Position numbers and translations under genes: made by a program
Notes under the pieces: model-generated
Database searches by the model: none
Told to the model about the DNA's origin: nothing
The model's input: only the letters and a program-made list of their open reading frames with translations
Part shown: positions 1 through 5,217 of the stretch, piece after piece
Layout: every line of letters starts with the position of its first letter
Position numbering within the stretch: position 1 is the first letter of the stretch
Assembly (NCBI GenBank): GCA_029935325.1
Contig: JAOZKO010000218.1
Location: forward strand, 1 to 5,220
Origin: Bacteroidales bacterium
Lineage (GTDB): Bacteria > Bacteroidota > Bacteroidia > Bacteroidales > UBA1556
DNA: 5,220 nt
Direction of reading: 5' to 3'

Positions 1-544
1 AGTCTATGGAATTATTAGTAAAAGCCGCTTCTCCAATAGATTGTAAAGCCGTACATGTATTTAAATCTAAACTTGTAATTGAATTCTGTCCAAAAGCCCT
101 ATCATTAATATATTGCAAAGCAGGACAAACACTTAAATCTAAACTTGTAATTGAATTATTATAAAAGGCCCTTCCTCCAATTGTTTGTAAAGCAGGACAA
201 ACACTTAAATCTAAACTTGAAATAGAATTACTTAGAAAAGCATTATATCCAATAATTTGTATGCTTGGTGGTAAAATTACTGATGAAATATTTTTATCAT
301 AAAATACTCCATAGCTCCATGAGCCATATGGTGAATCAGCAATTCCTATTACTATATTTCCATCCAATATTTGAGGAATAATAATATTTCCGTTAGAATA
401 GGTTGCCGTATTAAAGTCATAGATACTGCAGCTTATAATTACTCCGTTTGTTACCACAACATCAGCGTCCTGCAATGTGTATTGAGCAACACTAAATGTA
501 CTTATTATTAAAAAGACTAATGTAAAAATTGTATTTTTTTTCAT
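1..544 (-). CDS. Secreted BspA-type leucine-rich-repeat protein, N-terminal part (runs off left edge)
   Basis: The gene starts with ATG at 544-542; 181 codons are visible and the 3' end lies outside the window. Residues 1-20 form a typical Sec signal peptide: two Lys, a hydrophobic core, then SVA before Gln21. After about 65 residues of lead-in (NIIIPQILDGNIVIGIA, 53-69) come leucine-rich repeats of the LRR_5/BspA kind: SVILPPSIQIIGYNAF at 88-103, then three 24-residue units starting at Ser110, Ser134 and Ser158, each of the form SLDL..C.ALQ.I...AF..NSI. A Cys recurs at the same place in each unit (116, 140, 164). Such proteins are exported and usually mediate surface adhesion or binding; in Bacteroidota many end in a type IX secretion sorting domain, which cannot be seen here. 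The ligand and cell role are unknown. The family call is strong; the function is inferred. Confidence 0.88.
   Translation of the reverse strand, partial: MKKNTIFTLVFLIISTFSVAQYTLQDADVVVTNGVIISCSIYDFNTATYSNGNIIIPQILDGNIVIGIADSPYGSWSYGVFYDKNISSVILPPSIQIIGYNAFLSNSISSLDLSVCPALQTIGGRAFYNNSITSLDLSVCPALQYINDRAFGQNSITSLDLNTCTALQSIGEAAFTNNSID
2..217 (-). repeat. 72-bp tandem coding repeats (three LRR units)
   Basis: Three consecutive 72-bp units encode the 24-residue LRR units. The plus-strand string TAAATCTAAACTTG recurs at 62, 134 and 206, exactly 72 bp apart. The two units nearest the start of the gene (about 74-217) are the most alike. Near-identity at DNA level suggests recent duplication within the gene. 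The array may continue past the left edge. Confidence 0.85.
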
Positions 545-604
545 ATTAAACTGTTTGGTATTGAATGATGGCTTTCTATAATATCATAGTCTGTGTTATT
601 TCTA

Positions 605-612
605 CAAAACTA
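605..612 (-). promoter_or_regulatory. Possible -7 element for the LRR gene
   Basis: The minus strand reads TAGTTTTG, a full match to the Bacteroidota -7 consensus TAnnTTTG, 60 nt upstream of the LRR start codon. No convincing TTTG-type -33 box is found at the usual 19-21 nt spacing, so this rests on one short motif in AT-rich DNA and is tentative. Confidence 0.3.
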
Positions 613-614
613 CA

Positions 615-651
615 AATAATTTAGATGAACATTCCTATTAGTTTGCAATTT
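615..651. repeat. Diverged intergenic repeat, copy 1
   Basis: This 37-nt stretch aligns with 1541-1578 in the same orientation at 31 matching positions, with 6 mismatches and one 1-nt gap. Shared blocks include AATAATTT, ATTCC, ATTA, TTTGC and ATTT. ACGTATT follows a little further on in both copies (658-664 and 1591-1597). This copy lies between the stop codon of the nuclease gene (697-699) and the LRR gene start. Its nature is unknown: it could be an old mobile-element end, a cassette boundary or a shared regulatory region. Confidence 0.55.
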
Positions 652-696
652 ACCGTCACGTATTGGTTTGCAAGTACGAACTTCATAATTGGTCTG

Positions 697-1446
697 CTAT
701 GATATATAATCAGTCAATAATTGCGACAACACTAGTATGTCATTCTCCTTATTTCTTAATAGCTTTTTATTATTGTCAATTTCAAATAGGGAATAATCAA
801 CTTCTACCAAGTCAATTTCTTTATTCTTTAGTACGATTCTTCTTCGTTGGTCGTAAATCTTTCTTTGCTCACCCCTGCTTACACCACTCACTGTTACTCG
901 GTCAGGTTTATCGAAATGGCTTACTTCTTCAGTATGTTGTTTCTCAAGGAACTCAACCACCATATTTAACTCTTCATAGTACGCATCCAAAGGAAGTTTT
1001 GTTCTGGTGACACCATCCTTATGTAAATCACCAACTAGAAAATTGAAGGTATGCTGTCGTGACGCATTTTGTCCTAATATTTCATCACATAGATTAATGA
1101 TATAATACTCATCGCTAGAATACTTCTTATTCTTACCATATTGCTTGCGTGTAACTTTAGGACTTAGCTCGGTGGGTGTATATTCTCCACCACTGCGAAC
1201 TATATACCAATAGGTGTTTTTACCTTCTCGTTCAGCATGAACGAATGGAATTTCACTTAACGCATTGTTTCTATCCAATTCTCGGAGGATATTACGTAAT
1301 GGTTTACCAGCTTTATTATCCTTCACAAACACACCAGCCTTAATAAGCTCAGGCATAATATCCTTGGCTTTGATCCAAATCACTTGAGAATTTTTATTAA
1401 AGTATTCTTCTATTACTTTATTAATTATTTTGATTTTATTTTCCAT
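697..1446 (-). CDS. Putative nuclease: winged-helix-like N-terminus plus PD-(D/E)XK / EDxHD-like C-terminus
   Basis: This 249-residue protein is not recognised as a named enzyme. Residues 1-83 look like a winged-helix DNA-binding module: helical start, WIKAKDIMPELIKAG (24-38), LRNILRELDRNNAL (50-63), then a strand pair ending in YWYIV (79-83). A charged linker follows. The C-terminal part has the layout of a restriction-endonuclease-fold nuclease: Glu122 in a helix, Asp154 in LPLDAYY, Glu165 in VVEFLEKQH with Gln170-His171, and Asp199 in a helix (YDQRRRIVL) before the strand IDLVEVDY (211-218). The pattern x-D-(x)10-E...QH...D is typical of homing-type, Vsr-like and some type II restriction nucleases. 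No methyltransferase gene is in view. The start ATG (1446-1444) has no clear Shine-Dalgarno sequence, as usual for Bacteroidota. The nuclease fold is likely; substrate and role (restriction, repair or mobile-element nuclease) are open. Confidence 0.7.
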   Translation of the reverse strand: MENKIKIINKVIEEYFNKNSQVIWIKAKDIMPELIKAGVFVKDNKAGKPLRNILRELDRNNALSEIPFVHAEREGKNTYWYIVRSGGEYTPTELSPKVTRKQYGKNKKYSSDEYYIINLCDEILGQNASRQHTFNFLVGDLHKDGVTRTKLPLDAYYEELNMVVEFLEKQHTEEVSHFDKPDRVTVSGVSRGEQRKIYDQRRRIVLKNKEIDLVEVDYSLFEIDNNKKLLRNKENDILVLSQLLTDYIS

Positions 1447-1610
1447 TATACCAAATAAATTTTACCTATTAATAGCTCCTTGCTGAGAGAAGTGGATTCA
1501 CAACCTCTTTGTTCGTTAATTTCAAATTAAGTACAAACCTAATAATTTTAGTGGAATATTCCAATTAATTTGCGATTTTAGTACTTTCCTACGTATTTAG
1601 TTCCTCTTAA
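1447..1610. other. Intergenic gap between the two nuclease genes
   Basis: This 164-nt gap holds no convincing ORF and no clear terminator. It contains copy 2 of the diverged repeat (1541-1578), within which lies a 12-bp palindrome, TGGAATATTCCA (1552-1563). A full Bacteroidota promoter was not found. The nearest candidate is TTAATTTG on the minus strand (7 of 8 matches to TAnnTTTG), without a -33 partner. Confidence 0.5.
1541..1578. repeat. Diverged intergenic repeat, copy 2
   Basis: This 38-nt stretch is the partner of 615-651, with 31 aligned identities and the same orientation. It lies about 30 nt beyond the stop codon of the GIY-YIG gene, as copy 1 lies about 45 nt beyond the stop codon of the PD-(D/E)XK-like gene. 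The two copies therefore bracket that nuclease gene. Confidence 0.55.
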
Positions 1611-2036
1611 TTATATTTGTTCATTCCACAAAGGAAGGCTTAACTCCTCAGTCTTATATATCTCCAAATAGGCTTCTTCAATGGGCCTAGGAAAAACCTT
1701 ATCAGAATCACCATAGGTAACATACCATTTTATAATAAGTCGCTCTATTTCTTGATCCTGCATTTTAAGTGGCCATGTCACCTGCCTACGATCATCAGAT
1801 TGCTTTCCTTTAACTATAGCTCCCCACATGCCATCTTCCCTATGAATAATTTCACCATTTGCACCCTCTCTTCCTGATATTCCTATATAAATCAAATTAT
1901 CGTAGTCTATTTCATCCTCATAAATAAGATAAATACCACTACTATCTTTTGGCGCATTGCACACTTGTGAAAGCCTATCAGAAGGTTCAAACTCAAATTG
2001 CCCATTTTCAACAAATATTTCTAAATCTTTAAACAT
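1611..2036 (-). CDS. Small GIY-YIG family nuclease
   Basis: This 141-residue protein carries the two signature strands of the GIY-YIG nuclease fold: SSGIYLIY (32-39, GIY at 34-36) and LIYIGISG (48-55, YIG at 50-52), joined by a short acidic loop. In this family a conserved Arg follows on the next helix; Arg56 or, more likely, Arg66 in IIHREDGMWGAI (63-74) fits, with His65 beside it. A metal-binding Glu near the end is also expected; Glu121 or Glu125 in IEEAYLEIY fits, followed by LPLWN with Asn138, which matches the usual E...N ending. The length suits a stand-alone domain, with no room for a large DNA-recognition domain. Such proteins include restriction enzymes of the Eco29kI/Hpy188I type, repair-type and mobile-element nucleases; which applies cannot be decided. 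Translation from ATG at 2036 is chosen because an in-frame TAG lies nine codons upstream. Confidence 0.78.
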   Translation of the reverse strand: MFKDLEIFVENGQFEFEPSDRLSQVCNAPKDSSGIYLIYEDEIDYDNLIYIGISGREGANGEIIHREDGMWGAIVKGKQSDDRRQVTWPLKMQDQEIERLIIKWYVTYGDSDKVFPRPIEEAYLEIYKTEELSLPLWNEQI

Positions 2037-2063
2037 ACTGTCTATAGTATTTTTTCTCTTAAA

Positions 2064-2180
2064 CTATATTAATCTTTCTCTTTCCAACTCAAAATCATAT
2101 GGTACACTCTTAGTCTGAAATACAGCACTATTTCTAGACTTAGCAGTTGCAAGAACCTCTTTCTTGTCAGAATGACCCAT
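2064..2180 (-). CDS. Short ORF (38 aa) in frame with and just upstream of the GIY-YIG gene
   Basis: ATG at 2180-2178 opens 38 codons (MGHSDKKEVLATAKSRN...YDFELERERLI) ending in TAG at 2066-2064. The ORF is in the same frame as the GIY-YIG gene, and only nine sense codons separate the TAG from that gene's ATG at 2036. The peptide is hydrophilic and charged, with no membrane segment and no family I recognise. It could be a small independent gene, a leader peptide affecting nuclease translation, or the original N-terminus of the nuclease cut off by a nonsense mutation. It may equally be a chance ORF. Nothing in the sequence proves it is translated. Confidence 0.3.
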   Translation of the reverse strand: MGHSDKKEVLATAKSRNSAVFQTKSVPYDFELERERLI

Positions 2181-2242
2181 TTTTAACCGTGCTAAGTTAT
2201 ACAATTAAGTAATCTCTTTAATTTAAGCATTGCCACGAAGCT

Positions 2243-3652
2243 TTAATCGGAATCAATCCTGCCTCTCGGCATATTGATTAACAGGCCTAATCTCCTATAT
2301 ATTTCCTGAGCTTCCTCAAGCAAAACATCAGAAACTTTTGCGTCATTTATTCTTTTATTCTTAAACGGCTTATAATCAGGAAATTTAGTTTGTATTCCTA
2401 TTTTATTAACAATAGCCATTATTACATCTTTAGGATTACTGCAATATGAGTTATAATTGACAAATATTGTATTGGGATGCTGTATAGTCAAAACATAACT
2501 ATAATAGTTTATCCACGATTTTAGCCAAAAGTCAATAGAATTCTTATCGGCATTAACAAAATACTTCGAATCATTAAAAACAAAAGGCTTTTGAATCATT
2601 CCGAATTCATGATGTCCCAACCAATTCATATATTCGAGTACAAAAGGATCTTCATTTTGCAGTATTGAATAATTTAAATGTTTTTCCAATAGTGATGCTG
2701 CATGAGTCAGAGGATCACGGTATAATATTACCATTACAAAATCATCATTATAATCACGTACCGATTTATATCTAAGAACAAAATTATTGTTTTTTGCCAG
2801 ATATATTTTTTGCTTGTCAGACTTAATAATGCTCTGGTAGTCTAGATAATCATTATAGTCCTCCTCCGTAATATTGTATTCTGATAAATGAGTATCATTA
2901 ATATAAGAATCGTTAGCCTTTACTTTAAAAAAATATTCCTCAAAGGCTTCGTTTGAGTCTAAGCCAATCAATATACCATCCTTATGGCTCCGTTCCTTTA
3001 CATGCTTTGTTTTTGGCTTATAGATTTTTGACCAAAGCTTAGGGCTCATTAAAAAAGGCATATTTGCATAATTTAACGATACAAAACTATTGATCTTGGC
3101 TAGGTCGTTCATTAAACTAGTAGTACCTGCCCTTGCTAGCCCAGAGATAATAATGAAATCGTTTCTTCTTTCAAGTTTTTTTCTTTTAATCTTTTTGATT
3201 TCATATTTGAAAAGCTTTTCAGATATTCTGTAGTTATCTAGCGCCATTCGGTGCAGTAATTGTGATAGTTCAGAATAGCTAGTCTTTTTCTTTTTACTTA
3301 TAGGTATAATAAATGGCACAGTTGCACCTAAGGAAATAAAAAGCAAGGAATAGAATGAAGATAAAACAAGGCTATTAAAATCTATTTTGGAAATAAAACA
3401 ATAAATTACCATCGGAATACTGCCTATAGTAAATGCTATAACAATAACCATAAGCATCTTTAGTAAAGAAATAAATAGCTTATTTGTATTTTTCTGTATT
3501 TGCTTAATTTTTATATCATCCTCATAATCAGACAATAGCTCATTAACTAATGTAACACTATTTTGTGCTAAATCATAAAAAACAGACCTATTTAAACGTA
3601 TAATTAATGTAATTAGAAAAAAACTAATAAAAAGTACAGTATAATATAGCAT
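2243..3652 (-). CDS. Membrane-anchored PAPS-type sulfotransferase
   Basis: This 469-residue protein is the last gene of the sulfation operon. Residues 1-120 hold three likely membrane helices (about 2-18, 59-87, 93-118), flanked by basic runs (Arg19-Arg22, KKKK 120-123); the positive-inside rule puts the rest in the cytosol. The C-terminal 300 residues are a sulfotransferase-fold domain. IIISGLARAGTTSLMNDL (167-184) is the P-loop-like 5'-phosphosulfate-binding loop, and VMVILYRDPLTHAASLL (306-322) is the 3'-phosphate-binding segment with Arg312, Asp313, Pro314 and Ser320. Family members move sulfate from cytosolic PAPS to a hydroxyl or amine of a glycan, lipid or small molecule; the acceptor is unknown. 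The start ATG at 3652-3650 shares one base with the stop of the small upstream gene (TAATG), indicating coupled translation. The fold call is strong; fusion to a three-helix membrane domain is less usual. Confidence 0.85.
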   Translation of the reverse strand: MLYYTVLFISFFLITLIIRLNRSVFYDLAQNSVTLVNELLSDYEDDIKIKQIQKNTNKLFISLLKMLMVIVIAFTIGSIPMVIYCFISKIDFNSLVLSSFYSLLFISLGATVPFIIPISKKKKTSYSELSQLLHRMALDNYRISEKLFKYEIKKIKRKKLERRNDFIIISGLARAGTTSLMNDLAKINSFVSLNYANMPFLMSPKLWSKIYKPKTKHVKERSHKDGILIGLDSNEAFEEYFFKVKANDSYINDTHLSEYNITEEDYNDYLDYQSIIKSDKQKIYLAKNNNFVLRYKSVRDYNDDFVMVILYRDPLTHAASLLEKHLNYSILQNEDPFVLEYMNWLGHHEFGMIQKPFVFNDSKYFVNADKNSIDFWLKSWINYYSYVLTIQHPNTIFVNYNSYCSNPKDVIMAIVNKIGIQTKFPDYKPFKNKRINDAKVSDVLLEEAQEIYRRLGLLINMPRGRIDSD

Positions 3653-3798
3653 TAGTTATTTTTTTTCTTTTTAATAAACCGTTTTATTTTCAGCCAAAAA
3701 ACATAGGAAAATGAAAAAACTACAATCCCACCAATTATAAAAATCAGGACTATAGTCCCAATACCAAGCCCAGGGCCAATGTATAGTAAATTACTCAT
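3652..3798 (-). CDS. 48-residue single-span membrane protein of the sulfation operon
   Basis: ATG at 3798-3796, stop TAA at 3654-3652. The peptide has a short N-terminus with a GPGLG motif at 8-12, one long hydrophobic helix at about 13-36 (GTIVLIFIIGGIVVFSFSY, then VFWL), and a strongly basic tail (KIKRFIKKKKNN, 37-48). The charge pattern predicts N-terminus out and C-terminus in. It overlaps the upstream ASST stop by 8 nt (ATGAGTAA) and the downstream sulfotransferase start by 1 nt (TAATG), so it is almost certainly a real gene translated together with both. The layout (Tyr-x-x-Pro-Gly-x-Gly, one helix, Lys/Arg tail) reminds me of short membrane proteins found beside exopolysaccharide genes, but that is from memory and unverified. 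A role in bringing the two sulfotransferases together or supporting transport of a sulfated intermediate is a guess. Confidence 0.85.
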   Translation of the reverse strand: MSNLLYIGPGLGIGTIVLIFIIGGIVVFSFSYVFWLKIKRFIKKKKNN

Positions 3799-5068
3799 AA
3801 TCTTTAATTATTCTTGTCCAATTTGGTAAATGATGAAATCCTTTATGAAAGGATTTCATCACATTCTTGTATATAACTTCATCGTCCTTAATAACCCAGA
3901 GCACTCCTGAATTCTGTTGTTCAATAAAGCAGGTATTTGGTTCATAAAAATCAATAAGACCTTCAGTCATTGTAAAAATTTTGTTTGCCTTAATAATAGA
4001 ATCTTCAACAAATGAAAAGCTTTGATTATTAAAATCATATCGTATAATCTCAGAATATAAATCACCGGCAAACTGAAGTTTGACAGAGTCATTAGGTGAT
4101 GGTTTATAATCATTATTTGATACTGAATAATAATTGTTATTAAAGAATACTAGGCTATTACTATCATAGAAATCTACATCGTGTTGACAAAGGAAAGGGC
4201 CTTCAATTACATTTATCAGCTCATTTGTGGCAGGTCGATAATGTAATATAACAGACAAATTTTTGGCACTAATAAAAACATCATCTCTTTTATAATAAGG
4301 AGTGGTTATCAATGCCGGTTCAACATCATTAGTATGAATAGGGTCCCAAATATCACCTGACTTTAATAAATAATTTGATAAGTTATTCTCCGATAAAATT
4401 TCGGCCATTGATTTTTGAAAAAGTATCTCTCCTGATTCACCATCAACCTTAACTATATATTCGTCCTTAAAGAAAACACTTCTACCATTTATTTTATATA
4501 AACCCGTAGCGTAATATACTGTATCATAGGTGCTCAACCATATATTACCGTGGCTGTCAAGATTTTTTGAATGATGAGGCCAGATAGTATTTTGATCCCA
4601 AACAACATTTAACATTGAATCAATCCGTGTTAAGCTTTTACCATTATAGGAGTAAATTAGGTTTTTTTCAGGTAGTAATAAAGGGTGAAATATTCGTTCA
4701 TGATCAAGAATAGGATTACTAAATGTCCATTTATATATTATTGAGTCATTTTTCAGATTAACCAAAGCCACCGTCCGTGAATTATTCGTATCCGAATACG
4801 CCGTTAATACTATCAAGTCAGACTCCAATTTATTAATGGAGACGAAATCTGGTGAAGTTTTAATAAATGTTTTAGGCAGGGCAAAGGTTTTAACATCTTC
4901 AACAGATTTAGAAAACATATCTGGAAAAGAATACATGAATTCTATTGGTTTGGTAAGAAAACCAAATTCTTTATCCCCTTTTGATATATGAAATGACATC
5001 CATCCAAAAATTGATAGCGTAAACAAACTGATTACTATTAATGAAAATACTCTAAGTGTTTTTGCCAT
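3791..5068 (-). CDS. Periplasm-facing arylsulfotransferase (ASST family)
   Basis: This 425-residue protein is read from ATG at 5068-5066. A longer reading from TTG at 5119 is rejected because that TTG lies in the -33 box of the promoter. Residues 5-24 form a signal anchor or uncleaved signal peptide. The body is a beta-propeller-like arylsulfotransferase. In order it shows IWPHHSKNLDSHGNIW (162-177), IHTNDVEP (244-251), DDVFISAKNLSVI (262-274) and EGPFLCQHDVDF (289-300). In this family the QH histidine (His296) carries the transient sulfate, with help from the HxN pair (His245, Asn247) and the first His segment (His165/166). An Arg is normally expected in the ISxR strand; here it is Lys269. 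These enzymes pass sulfate from aryl sulfate donors, not PAPS, to phenolic or other acceptors outside the cytosol. It is first in a coupled operon with a small membrane protein and a PAPS sulfotransferase. The family is confident; donor and acceptor are unknown. Confidence 0.87.
   Translation of the reverse strand: MAKTLRVFSLIVISLFTLSIFGWMSFHISKGDKEFGFLTKPIEFMYSFPDMFSKSVEDVKTFALPKTFIKTSPDFVSINKLESDLIVLTAYSDTNNSRTVALVNLKNDSIIYKWTFSNPILDHERIFHPLLLPEKNLIYSYNGKSLTRIDSMLNVVWDQNTIWPHHSKNLDSHGNIWLSTYDTVYYATGLYKINGRSVFFKDEYIVKVDGESGEILFQKSMAEILSENNLSNYLLKSGDIWDPIHTNDVEPALITTPYYKRDDVFISAKNLSVILHYRPATNELINVIEGPFLCQHDVDFYDSNSLVFFNNNYYSVSNNDYKPSPNDSVKLQFAGDLYSEIIRYDFNNQSFSFVEDSIIKANKIFTMTEGLIDFYEPNTCFIEQQNSGVLWVIKDDEVIYKNVMKSFHKGFHHLPNWTRIIKDYE
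3831..3861 (-). promoter_or_regulatory. Perfect 14-bp inverted repeat at the end of the ASST gene
   Basis: Arms TGATGAAATCCTTT (3831-3844) and AAAGGATTTCATCA (3848-3861) are exactly complementary across a 3-nt loop. The element lies within the last ASST codons (encoding the MKSFHKGFHH region) and ends 32 nt before the ATG of the small membrane protein gene. No T-tract follows on the minus strand, so it is not a standard intrinsic terminator. An mRNA hairpin affecting translation or stability of the downstream genes is a reasonable inference. Confidence 0.7.
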
Positions 5069-5088
5069 ATCAAAAAATAAATGTATTG

Positions 5089-5120
5089 CAAAAGTACATA
5101 ATATTAGCTCGGTCACCAAG
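5089..5120 (-). promoter_or_regulatory. Bacteroidota-type promoter of the sulfation operon
   Basis: On the minus strand, CTTG (5120-5117) is followed after 20 nt by TACTTTTG (5096-5089), a full match to the -7 consensus TAnnTTTG, with a -33 box of the TTTG/TTG type. Transcription should start a few bases downstream, leaving a short leader before ATG at 5068. This supports that start codon and excludes the upstream TTG. Confidence 0.65.
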
Positions 5121-5123
5121 ACA

Positions 5124-5168
5124 TTATGTATATTTTGTTCTTAAGTATTTTTACTTCTTATGTATATT
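5124..5168. repeat. 11-bp direct repeats upstream of the operon promoter
   Basis: TTATGTATATT occurs at 5124-5134 and again at 5158-5168, 34 bp apart start to start, directly upstream of the -33 box. Between them is a small inverted repeat, AAGTA-TTTT-TACTT (5143-5156). They could be paired activator-binding sites, but short AT-rich repeats are easily found by chance. Confidence 0.35.
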
Positions 5169-5193
5169 AATACTTCGTTGAGTTTTTGTTTCT

Positions 5194-5217
5194 CGCAAAG
5201 ACGCCAAGACGCAAAGG
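5194..5217. repeat. CGCAAAGA-type octamer repeat at the right edge
   Basis: Three tandem octamers, CGCAAAGA, CGCCAAGA and CGCAAAGG, stand out from the AT-rich surroundings by composition. From memory, CGCAAAGACGCAAAG-like strings are scattered in intergenic DNA of many bacteria, including Bacteroidota; I cannot verify this here. The element may continue past the window edge. Confidence 0.55.

Noticed and set aside
2..217. CRISPR-like array suggested by regular repeats
   Set aside because: The 72-bp repeats have no distinct repeat/spacer division and are in frame within an LRR coding sequence.
663..1010. 115-codon plus-strand ORF
   Set aside because: It lies fully antisense within and beside the 249-aa nuclease gene, has no recognisable domain or promoter, and its sequence looks like an opposite-strand shadow.
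1552..1563. 12-bp palindrome TGGAATATTCCA as an operator
   Set aside because: The matching position in repeat copy 1 is not a full palindrome and there is no promoter beside it; it is noted only as part of the repeat.
697..2036. A complete restriction-modification system
   Set aside because: No methyltransferase motifs are present in any gene of the window.
2064..2110. Promoter for the GIY-YIG gene (TTGG, 17 nt, TAGTTTAA)
   Set aside because: The -7 match is poor (6 of 8) and the spacing is short; it is not distinguishable from AT-rich background.
2200..2242. Terminator after the sulfotransferase gene
   Set aside because: Only a weak AAGC/GCTT pairing with a long loop is present and no T-tract follows.
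5069..5119. 17-residue N-terminal extension of the ASST from a TTG start
   Set aside because: The TTG coincides with the -33 promoter box and the -7 box lies within the extension; ATG at 5068 gives a sound signal anchor.
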